IMG/VR virus record: IMGVR_UViG_3300006324_000008
Location: 1 to 20,126 of that record
Direction: 5' to 3' (one strand)
Source: a virus
DNA length: 20,126 bases
The position numbers and the translations under genes are program-made. This document shows positions 13,909 through 19,875 of this stretch, in pieces. A model generated the notes under the pieces. It worked only from the letters and a program-made list of their open reading frames with translations. It was not told the DNA's origin and ran no database searches. Each line of letters opens with the position of its first letter. Within the stretch, counting starts at the first letter, position 1.

Positions 13909-15405
13909 ATGGCAAGTAATCCAGAGAAATTAACAAGAGCGGGTGAATACGTTATAGATAACGCTGAAATTATATCTTATAGAATAACAGGTGGTGGTCC
14001 AGGTGTTGGCAATGTGCCATACAGGATGAACATTACAGGCATTATAGGTAAAATAGAATTAGACCAAAACCTTTTTAACCATTCAATGTATGGTAGGATA
14101 CAAGTATTGGACGCAAACGATATACGTACAATATTACCAATTACAGGTTTAGAAAAATTAAATTTATCATTTCATACACCAGGGTTGGAGGGTCCACGTG
14201 GTGTTGCAGGCAATGATAATGGTCACCCATTTCACATAACTAGAATTGAAAATGTAGCACCTGATATTAAAGCAGGTAAGAATATTCAAGCGTATGATAT
14301 TTATTTTTGTTCAAGAGAAGTTATGTTTAATCAAATACGTAAAGTTAGTAAGGCATATGATGGAGCAGTTGAATTAGCTGTTGAAGATATATTTAAGAAT
14401 AAAAAATATCTTAACAGTAGAAAAGATTTATACATAGAACCTACAGTACATCCTACTAAAATAGTAATACCAAATACTACTCCATTTCAAGCTATTAATA
14501 TGTTGCAACAAAGGGCAATAGCTGAACGATATCAAAATGCAAATTACCTATTTTATGAAAACAATGAAGGCTATCATTTTAGAAGTCTTGAATCATTATT
14601 AGCAATGTCAGGTGCTGGTAGACGACCATCAAGATGGCGTTACCGTCTTCAAGTCCAACCTATACGTCATCATAGTGGTGGTAGGGATGTTTCAACAGAT
14701 TTAAAAGGTGTAAGAAGTTGGTCAATTAACAAACCAGTTGATATGGTAAATAGTTTATCAACAGGCGCTTATGCAAGTAAATTAATTGAACACGATATGT
14801 TTAATAAAACGGTGACCACATCTGAATATGATTATGCTAAAGATTGGGAAAATCATTTTCATACTGAAAGAAGTGAAGAAGGTAATAGTAAGATACCACT
14901 ACCTAGTGCTAAATTTGAGGACACAGGTAAATATTTAAGTGAAGAATTTGATTCAAGGGTGATGTTAAAATCTCATACAAGCAATATACATAATGACTCG
15001 TATAATGCGAGTGCTAAATTTACACTACAAAAGGCAATATCACAAAGACGATTATTATTTAATGGTACTTTAACATTTGTTGCTCTTGGTTTATCTCATT
15101 TACAGGTAGGAGATATTATTACATTTGATGTACCTTTAATTAAACCTCTAGGGCATAATCAAAAACAAAAACTATCTCCTTATTGGTCAGGTCGTTATTT
15201 AATTTATGATTTAAAACATATTGTTAAAAGAGACCCAACAGAATATTTGATCCTAGTTAAAGCATTTAAAGATAATCCTGAAACGGCATATCCAGAAGAA
15301 CATAATGAGTGGACACACGTGGCACAAGGACAATCACATAATGCTTATGATTTGGATGAACAAATAATACAGAAGGCAGGTATATCTAGTAAATTTGGAT
15401 TATAG
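13909..15405 (+). CDS. 27: Baseplate hub protein, gp27-like
   Basis: The 498-residue protein has the hub (gp27/gpD/VgrG) pattern. An N-terminal barrel reads IDQN...MYGRIQVLDANDIRTILPITGLEKLNLSF-like, with an inserted FHITRIENVAPDI...AYDIYFCSREVM second strand set. NTTPFQAINMLQQRAIAE and ANYLFYENNEGYHFRSLESL are both typical of this family. A C-terminal barrel includes LQVGDIITFDVP. It is longer than T4 gp27 (391). Position between gp53 and gp5 supports the call, since gp27 is the gp5 partner. It ends with tandem stops TAG TAA. Confidence 0.78.
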   Translation: MASNPEKLTRAGEYVIDNAEIISYRITGGGPGVGNVPYRMNITGIIGKIELDQNLFNHSMYGRIQVLDANDIRTILPITGLEKLNLSFHTPGLEGPRGVAGNDNGHPFHITRIENVAPDIKAGKNIQAYDIYFCSREVMFNQIRKVSKAYDGAVELAVEDIFKNKKYLNSRKDLYIEPTVHPTKIVIPNTTPFQAINMLQQRAIAERYQNANYLFYENNEGYHFRSLESLLAMSGAGRRPSRWRYRLQVQPIRHHSGGRDVSTDLKGVRSWSINKPVDMVNSLSTGAYASKLIEHDMFNKTVTTSEYDYAKDWENHFHTERSEEGNSKIPLPSAKFEDTGKYLSEEFDSRVMLKSHTSNIHNDSYNASAKFTLQKAISQRRLLFNGTLTFVALGLSHLQVGDIITFDVPLIKPLGHNQKQKLSPYWSGRYLIYDLKHIVKRDPTEYLILVKAFKDNPETAYPEEHNEWTHVAQGQSHNAYDLDEQIIQKAGISSKFGL

Positions 15406-15568
15406 TAAAAGGGGAACAACTGAAAGACCCTCGGAGATTCGCAAAATTTTGGGTATTGCTACGCAAGACGTGTAAGAACTACCACTCCAGCAGGTCTCTT
15501 TAGAGAATACGACAGCATTATGACACAGCATATAAGAACAAACTATGAACAACTTGAAGCATTTGGGA

Positions 15569-15597
15569 TTGACAATGTGAGCGGTATCGTGTATAGT
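15569..15597 (+). promoter_or_regulatory. Near-consensus sigma70 promoter inside the gap
   Basis: TTGACA (15569-15574, six of six) and TATAGT (15592-15597, five of six) are spaced exactly 17 bases apart. Transcription would start near 15604 and run through the hairpin cluster into gp5. It is the best sigma70-type match seen in the window. Confidence 0.55.
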
Positions 15598-15640
15598 GCA
15601 GGTCATCTGAGCATACCACAGCAAGGTCGCCAGACATCTA

Positions 15641-15674
15641 GGCTGTTTGCGAAGCCACACAGCCACTCCGCTGT
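15641..15674 (+). other. Two mutually exclusive hairpins
   Basis: GGCTGT (15641-15646) can pair with ACAGCC (15659-15664), or ACAGC (15659-15663) can pair with GCTGT (15670-15674). The shared middle strand makes the two stems exclusive. This lies about 40 bases after the predicted transcription start and could be a switch or attenuator; folding was done by eye. Confidence 0.35.
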
Positions 15675-15713
15675 ATTCAATATGTTTCAAAATGACATAT
15701 TAGGTACAATAAT

Positions 15714-15862
15714 ACCTTTTACGCAAGAGTGCGTAAAGGTGGTCGCTGGTACGCAAACTCGCCTGCGTAAACTATTTTCTTTACGCAGAATGCACACGAA
15801 CCTGCGTAAAGGTTGCGTAAAGGATAACTAAATAATATTAAATTGCGTAAGTGCTACGCATT
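15714..15862 (+). repeat. Cluster of TACGCA/TGCGTA hairpins
   Basis: TACGCA occurs at 15720, 15750, 15782 and 15855, and TGCGTA at 15730, 15764, 15803, 15814 and 15844; another TACGCA lies upstream at 15460. Four hairpins result: ACCTTTTACGCA with TGCGTAAAGGT (15714-15740, loop AGAG, one bulged T), TACGCA with TGCGTA (15750-15769), TTTACGCAG with CTGCGTAAA (15780-15810), and TGCGTA with TACGCA (15844-15860). Such density is far above what 33 percent GC DNA should give. Candidate roles are protein-binding iterons, a replication or recombination site, or a structured leader. Confidence 0.75.
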
Positions 15863-15891
15863 AAAAGAAAAACAATATGGGAAAAAACTAA

Positions 15892-16980
15892 ATGGCTAAC
15901 TCAACATTTTTAGGATTCAATGACTTCATTTGGTTTAACGGAGTTGTTGAAGATAGACTTGACCCTTACAAGATAGGACGAGTGCGAGTACGTTGCATAG
16001 GCATACACACACACGACAAAGAAGTTTTGCCAACTGCCGACTTGCCTTGGGCGCAAGTTGTACTGCCTGTTACATCGCCAGGCATTTCAGGTTTAGGTTC
16101 TAGTCCAAGTTTTTTATTACAAGGCAGTTGGGTCTTCGGTTACTTTAGAGATGGCACAGATTGCCAAGAGCCAGTTGTACTTGGTTCTATACCTGGGCGA
16201 CCTGTTCAGTCGGCTGATACTTCAAAAGGTTTTGCTGATCCTTCTGGTGAATATCCTTTGTATGTGGGTGAGAGTGATGTGAATCGATTGGCGACCAATG
16301 ATAATACGCATCCTGCATTAACGGCAAGAATGAATGTCGCAACTGGCATACCGACAGCAGATTTTAACGCAACGACCAATGCAGATGGCGGCGAAATAAA
16401 AGCAAGTGATGGCACAACTTGGGATCAACCTGCCATTACCTATAACGCACAATATCCTTATAACAAAGTTTACGAAAGTGAGAAGGGACATATTTTTGAA
16501 ATAGATGATACGCCTGGCGCAGAAAGAATTTATCAAAGCCATAAGACAGGCACCTCTTATGAAATAGACGCCGATGGAAACATTGTTTACATCAACAAAG
16601 CCGACAAATATGAAATCACATCAGGCAAACAATGTCACGCCATCACAGGCAATAGTGACATTACCATAGATGGTCGCCACAAGATTTTTATTAATAAGAA
16701 TGCCCACCCAAATAACAATTACGATATACAAATAGGCGCCAATGCAAACGTTAACATACAAGTAGATAAAGGCAATATCAACTTGGTCACCGTAGACGGC
16801 AACATCAATGTCAATAGTGGAGGAGATTATAATTTGAAAGTAAAAGGAAATTACTCTAGTGTCATAGAAGGCTATAAATCAGAAATCATTGAAGGCACGA
16901 AGACATCAAGTACCACAGGCGCTGTCGTACACAAAGGGTCTACAATTGACTTGAACCCAGGCAGTATGCCAGGTCAATAA
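15892..16980 (+). CDS. 5: Baseplate central spike, gp5-like without lysozyme domain
   Basis: gp5 forms the membrane-piercing needle under the hub. The 362-residue protein starts like T4 gp5: FIWFNGVVEDRLDPYKIGRV (12-31) with LPWAQVVLPVTSPGISGLG (about 50-68) forms the OB fold, followed by GFADPSGEYP. T4 gp5 (575) then has a lysozyme domain, which is absent here. Residues about 110-180 are a short linker, then YPYNKVYESEKGHIFEIDDT and a Asn/Gly-rich beta-helix of short repeats (NITIDG, NINLVTVDGNINVNSGG-like) to the C-terminus. Base composition is clearly GC-richer than the preceding genes. Confidence 0.92.
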   Translation: MANSTFLGFNDFIWFNGVVEDRLDPYKIGRVRVRCIGIHTHDKEVLPTADLPWAQVVLPVTSPGISGLGSSPSFLLQGSWVFGYFRDGTDCQEPVVLGSIPGRPVQSADTSKGFADPSGEYPLYVGESDVNRLATNDNTHPALTARMNVATGIPTADFNATTNADGGEIKASDGTTWDQPAITYNAQYPYNKVYESEKGHIFEIDDTPGAERIYQSHKTGTSYEIDADGNIVYINKADKYEITSGKQCHAITGNSDITIDGRHKIFINKNAHPNNNYDIQIGANANVNIQVDKGNINLVTVDGNINVNSGGDYNLKVKGNYSSVIEGYKSEIIEGTKTSSTTGAVVHKGSTIDLNPGSMPGQ

Positions 16981-17143
16981 GACATATATCATACTCAAAA
17001 AATTCTAAAAAGAAATCTCAAAAACGAGGCCAGAGAAAAGGCATTTGTTTAAAAAAGAAAAACTTTAGTCTATATTGGACTTTAACATCCCTAGATATAA
17101 CGATTGCCCTTTTTTTCCGGCCAGCTAGGAAATTCGCCAGGAT

Positions 17144-17151
17144 CATAAATA
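17144..17151 (+). promoter_or_regulatory. Late promoter-like CATAAATA before 17159 gene
   Basis: CATAAATA differs from the late consensus at one position and ends seven bases before the ATG at 17159. No ribosome binding site fits between them. The remaining 17000-17143 stretch holds a T tract at 17110-17116 but no convincing hairpin terminator. Confidence 0.5.
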
Positions 17152-17158
17152 CCTACAT

Positions 17159-17515
17159 ATGTCCATTACAAAAGAATCATACGCCGACTTAAAAGAGTAC
17201 TGGGACTTTCAACGTAAGATAGAATACAATAAAGAGAAACTTCGGTTGATGTCCAAAGAAATGCACGGTAAAGTGTACAATCAAATGGGTATGTTAACCG
17301 AGCAAGAACTCTTTGATAGTATCTGGACTAAACTTCCGCAAGAGGCATACGAAACGCCAAGTGTTAACTGGATACCAGAAAATAAGGATTACAGATTTGA
17401 CTGGGAAGGCGAACCCAAAAGCCACGTGAAGGCTATCCCTTACAATAAGCCAGGACGTAAAGTTGTTTTACGTGCAAGAGAAAAATTAGATGAGGTTTAT
17501 CCTTGGGATGACTAG
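17159..17515 (+). CDS. Hypothetical 118-residue protein
   Basis: The protein is charged and probably helical at the N-terminus (residues 1-45, many Lys/Glu), then contains FDSIWTKLPQEAYETP and an aromatic, Pro-rich C-terminal half ending in VYPWDD. There is no signal, membrane segment or recognised family. Its ATG is seven bases after a CATAAATA late-promoter-like element, so it may be a late, possibly leaderless gene. It sits downstream of gp5. Confidence 0.6.
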   Translation: MSITKESYADLKEYWDFQRKIEYNKEKLRLMSKEMHGKVYNQMGMLTEQELFDSIWTKLPQEAYETPSVNWIPENKDYRFDWEGEPKSHVKAIPYNKPGRKVVLRAREKLDEVYPWDD

Positions 17516-17573
17516 TGTATATGTAATGGTGATTATATTCATAGTCTTTGCAATCATTGTTGGAAACTTATAA
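17508..17573 (+). CDS. Possible 21-residue hydrophobic peptide
   Basis: ATG 17508 overlaps the preceding stop by eight bases and the frame ends at TAA 17571-17573. The peptide (MTSVYVMVIIFIVFAIIVGN plus Leu) would be a single membrane helix. The nearest Shine-Dalgarno-like bases (GAGG) are about 12 bases upstream, which is long. Such tiny membrane peptides are easily missed but also arise by chance in AT-rich DNA. Confidence 0.35.
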   Translation: MTSVYVMVIIFIVFAIIVGNL

Positions 17574-17610
17574 AGCATATATAGACGTGTAGTGTCTGCA
17601 AGAATGCTTT
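17572..17610 (+). other. Hairpin between convergent genes
   Basis: AAAGCAT (17572-17578) pairs with ATGCTTT (17604-17610), with an inner AGAC/GTCT stem (17583-17586 and 17594-17597). It lies in the gap between the convergent genes ending at 17515/17573 and 17642. It lacks a T tract, so it is only a weak terminator candidate. Confidence 0.35.
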
Positions 17611-17641
17611 GAGTGCTTAAAGACCAAAACGCCGAAATTTC

Positions 17642-17917
17642 TCAATATCTCTTTCCTTTTACATAACTCTTATTCCACAAATAGATATAATGACCTCTAC
17701 GTGTATATCTAATAGTTAACGGTCTCCATCTATCGTGTTGTCTTAATGTTTTAATATATGCAATGCAATACTCGGGTTCCCAATCTACAATTCTTACACG
17801 AAATGGTTGACGTGAGTATAATGCCTTTTGACAATAGACGATAAAGTCTACGTCAGCAAAGGTGTGACTATGATGGCTTGATTCTATGATGATTTTATTT
17901 TTAGACAGGACCTTCAT
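17642..17917 (-). CDS. Hypothetical 91-residue basic protein, minus strand
   Basis: The start at 17917 is nine bases from an exact minus-strand late promoter at 17927-17934, which supports a real gene. The protein is basic and aromatic, with SHHSHTFADVDFIVYCQKAL at about 14-33 and a C-terminal RWRPLTIRYTRRGHYIYLW-type stretch. There is no signal peptide or membrane helix, and no family is recognised. The basic surface could bind nucleic acid, which is a guess. Confidence 0.6.
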   Translation of the reverse strand: MKVLSKNKIIIESSHHSHTFADVDFIVYCQKALYSRQPFRVRIVDWEPEYCIAYIKTLRQHDRWRPLTIRYTRRGHYIYLWNKSYVKGKRY

Positions 17918-17926
17918 CTAAAGTTA

Positions 17927-17934
17927 TATTTATA
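17927..17934 (-). promoter_or_regulatory. Late promoter, nine bases from start codon
   Basis: TATTTATA on the plus strand is exact TATAAATA on the minus strand. The intervening bases before ATG 17917 contain no Shine-Dalgarno sequence, so the transcript would be leaderless or nearly so. Confidence 0.72.
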
Positions 17935-18024
17935 AGAGTATACTGCTTATTGGGCCTTTTGTCAAGTGCCAAATTTTTGCGAATCTGAATCAATCGTAGG
18001 TCCTTTAAGCGTGGGCGCAGGTCT

Positions 18025-18032
18025 TATAAATA
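18025..18032 (+). promoter_or_regulatory. Late promoter for the 18052 operon
   Basis: Exact TATAAATA, ending 19 bases before the ATG at 18052, with an AGGAG ribosome binding site (18040-18044) between them. It is directed away from the 17927-17934 minus promoter, making a second divergent late pair about 90 bases apart. Confidence 0.75.
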
Positions 18033-18051
18033 GTATTATAGGAGATTATGT

Positions 18052-18375
18052 ATGAATAGATTTTTAGATGATATCGCAAACAACACACCCAACTCTAGTA
18101 TGTTTGACCAGGTCAAGCAAAAATCAAAAAAACTACGACACCAAGTTATCAACTTAAATAACTATGAACGTTATTGGGATAACTCAACACCCACAGGACA
18201 CCAAATAAGAATAGTTAACAAAGATGATTCTACTTTAACACTCAATCTGAATTGGCCCAAAGACTATAACCCACGACTACACGATATAGACGAAAGGACA
18301 TTATATGGCGGAATTAAAAGCAAATCACAAAGACTTAAAAAGAAAAACAAGACTACAAGAAGAGGTACGCAATAA
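18052..18375 (+). CDS. Hypothetical 107-residue basic protein
   Basis: Start is supported by AGGAG eight bases upstream and a late promoter before it. The protein has an Asp/Asn-rich N-terminus, a central VINLNNYERYWDNSTPTGHQ segment, a DSTLTLNLNWPKDYNPRLHD strand-like part, and a Lys/Arg-rich C-terminus (KSKSQRLKKKNKTTRRGTQ). It overlaps the next gene by 71 bases. No family is recognised; the basic tail suggests nucleic acid or membrane-surface contact. Confidence 0.58.
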   Translation: MNRFLDDIANNTPNSSMFDQVKQKSKKLRHQVINLNNYERYWDNSTPTGHQIRIVNKDDSTLTLNLNWPKDYNPRLHDIDERTLYGGIKSKSQRLKKKNKTTRRGTQ

Positions 18376-18493
18376 CGATAGGTCATCTGATTCTTGGAGA
18401 GATTTAAAAGACTTGAAGAAACTGAAACTCGCATTGAAAGATAAACTACAGTATGAAAAACGCAACACAACACTTTCTAAAGTACAGACCTAA
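18305..18493 (+). CDS. Small helical protein, DUF465/YdcH-like
   Basis: ATG 18305 has AAAGGA six bases upstream. The 62-residue protein is highly charged: NHKDLKRKTRLQEEV (7-21) and a DLKKLKLALKDKL helix (about 36-48) resemble the short coiled-coil DUF465/YdcH proteins (LKK..LALKDKL). Function of that family is unknown. The gene overlaps both neighbours in different frames (71 and 41 bases), which is compact even for a phage. Confidence 0.6.
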   Translation: MAELKANHKDLKRKTRLQEEVRNNDRSSDSWRDLKDLKKLKLALKDKLQYEKRNTTLSKVQT

Positions 18494-18956
18494 TGCACGG
18501 TATATAGAAAGGGTTGAACATAGACCGAGTCCTAGTTATGAACCACGTGAGTGTATGAATATGTCGGTGGTAGAAGCAAAAAACTTTGGTACGAAGTTTA
18601 TGACAGGTTGGTTGATTGATGATTATAATAAAAGTATAGACGCAACACCGATTATACATCATTGTTGGAACATAGATACAAATGGATTGCATTATGATAC
18701 AGCACCGACCATACAGAATAAATATGATTATGTTATGGATCCAGATGTTTATAAATTTTATAAACACGAAGAGGTAGAGTACACGACACCAGTATTTTAT
18801 TTAACGGATACAGCACTAAAGATAATTATACGTGATGGTAAAACAGCAACCATTACAGCAGAAGAACATAAACGATTTATCAATGCACACACGACCGCTG
18901 ATGATAAAGAAAAAGAAATCATTTTAGAGATGATGGATAAAATAAGGGAAGAATAA
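18453..18956 (+). CDS. Hypothetical protein with Cys/His arrangement of papain-like fold
   Basis: The 167-residue protein contains RECMNMSVVEAKNFGTKFM (Cys 34), then TGWLIDDY, and IIHHCWNIDTNGLHYDT (His 70, Trp 72, Asp 82). C...GW...H-x-W...D spacing is reminiscent of small papain-like or NlpC-type phage proteins that have a Cys-His-Asp set, but no catalytic proof is visible. The C-terminal third is charged and helical. The start overlaps the previous gene by 41 bases and has no strong ribosome binding site. The family name is not assigned. Confidence 0.58.
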   Translation: MKNATQHFLKYRPNARYIERVEHRPSPSYEPRECMNMSVVEAKNFGTKFMTGWLIDDYNKSIDATPIIHHCWNIDTNGLHYDTAPTIQNKYDYVMDPDVYKFYKHEEVEYTTPVFYLTDTALKIIIRDGKTATITAEEHKRFINAHTTADDKEKEIILEMMDKIREE

Positions 18957-18958
18957 CT

Positions 18959-19144
18959 ATGTATGATGAAATGAATGGACTACAAGTACTATGGTACTTA
19001 TTAACAAATTGGGAAGAAGGAAAGGGTCTTTGGTTGATAATTGGCTTTGCAATGATTGTCTTATGTTTTTCAATATGGGCAGATAAACATTTTGATAATG
19101 ACGGATACAAACCTAAACCAAATGAATATGATTATTGGATATGA
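18959..19144 (+). CDS. Small single-pass membrane protein
   Basis: The 61-residue protein has one membrane helix at about 24-40 (LWLIIGFAMIVLCFSIW) with a charged C-terminal tail. AGGGAAG precedes the ATG by about six bases. Its TGA overlaps the next ATG (ATGA), so it is coupled to the oxygenase gene. Role unknown. Confidence 0.62.
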   Translation: MYDEMNGLQVLWYLLTNWEEGKGLWLIIGFAMIVLCFSIWADKHFDNDGYKPKPNEYDYWI

Positions 19145-19872
19145 TAGAACTAGATAACAAAAACACAAAGATAGAACAAGAACAAAAAGGTGGCAATTTA
19201 AATTTTGGTCCTTATGTGGCTATGTATTTTGCTCACGAAGAATTATTAGAAGGACTTGAGGACCGAGGTAATAAAAGTCGTGAAGGTTCGGGCAATAGTA
19301 ACTTAGCAGGTATAATGGAAGACCAACGAGGTTATACAAAAGAAGATAAAGAATGGTTTGTAAAAGAGTTTCAACGATACATAGATGATTATGTACAAAG
19401 TTCAGCGGAGTATATTGGAAAACCTTTTACAGAAGAACAGTTTTCAACTAAATTCACACTCATAGATTTATGGATTAATTATATGAAAGAGAACGAAGAT
19501 AATCCTGAACATACACACGGTGGTATGTTATCTTGGGTTATATTTTTAAAGACACCAGACTTAACAGAAGAAAGAAAAAAGTATAAAGGCAAGAGTTTTG
19601 GTCCTGGTGGAATAACGTTTCATTATGGTGAACACTCTAATCCAAAATGGACAGAACACTCCTATGGTTATGAACCCCAAAATGGTGGACTGTGGATATT
19701 TCCAGCACAATTAAGACATCAAGTAATTCCTTTTCATACACCAGGAACAAGAGTAAGTGTATCAGGTAATTTATTCTTTAATCATCCGAAAGATACATCA
19801 AAAGTGCTTCAAGACCCATTAGAAAGAAAATTGGAACAGTTTGCTCAGAAAGTAGCAGCAGAAACAGACTAG
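19141..19872 (+). CDS. Putative 2OG-Fe(II) oxygenase (PF13759-type)
   Basis: ATG 19141 overlaps the upstream TGA by four bases; an in-frame TTG at 19135 is less likely. The 243-residue protein ends in the recognisable block NPEHTHGGMLSWVIFLKTPD (121-140, His 124/126), GITFHYGEH, NGGLWIFPAQLRHQVIPF (His 193) and TRVSVSGNLFFN (Arg 204). This is the pattern of the 2OG-FeII_Oxy_5 family, common in marine viruses. Substrate is unknown; it differs from the oxygenase at 1661-2191. The hemF gene starts four bases after its stop. Confidence 0.8.
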   Translation: MIELDNKNTKIEQEQKGGNLNFGPYVAMYFAHEELLEGLEDRGNKSREGSGNSNLAGIMEDQRGYTKEDKEWFVKEFQRYIDDYVQSSAEYIGKPFTEEQFSTKFTLIDLWINYMKENEDNPEHTHGGMLSWVIFLKTPDLTEERKKYKGKSFGPGGITFHYGEHSNPKWTEHSYGYEPQNGGLWIFPAQLRHQVIPFHTPGTRVSVSGNLFFNHPKDTSKVLQDPLERKLEQFAQKVAAETD

Positions 19873-19875
19873 GTA

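Larger units (their letters stand above)
15424..15831 (+). pseudogene. Open frame without upstream start, possible decayed gene
   Basis: After TGA 15421-15423 the frame stays open for 135 codons. The stretch from 15424 reads like protein (SQNFGYCYARRVRTTTPAGL, then FREYDSIMTQHIRTN and FGIDNVSGIVYSAGHL), but there is no start codon before ATG 15520, which lacks a good ribosome binding site. AAGGGG at 15409-15414 precedes only CTG 15420 in another frame, which stops after 28 codons. A broken gene with a lost start or frameshift is one reading. The last 40 codons only restate the TACGCA repeats. No family is recognised. Confidence 0.25.
15406..15891 (+). other. 486-base gap with promoter, hairpins and no certain gene
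   Basis: This is the longest stretch without a convincing gene and is GC-richer than the flanks (33 G/C in the 60 bases 15601-15660). It contains a near-consensus sigma70 promoter (15569-15597), alternative hairpins (15641-15674), and eight of ten TACGCA/TGCGTA copies between 15720 and 15860, mostly paired. It also contains an open frame without a start codon (15424-15831). The base composition and stacked inverted repeats are compatible with a structured RNA or regulatory leader of gp5; a decayed gene is the main alternative. Confidence 0.55.

Noticed and set aside
15406-15720. tmRNA, RNase P RNA, tRNA or CRISPR array in the gap
   Set aside because: No acceptor-stem/T-arm sequence, no known core motif and no regular repeat-spacer spacing could be found.
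15520-15831. Intact 103-residue gene in the gap
   Set aside because: There is no clear ribosome binding site, the open frame extends upstream without a start, and the C-terminal part is only translated repeat sequence; kept as a possible decayed gene.
17090-17129. CCTAG/CTAGG inverted repeat as terminator after gp5
   Set aside because: The stem has five pairs with a loop of about 30 bases and the T tract lies inside the loop.
19135-19140. TTG start for the second oxygenase
   Set aside because: ATG 19141 two codons later gives the common ATGA overlap with the preceding gene.
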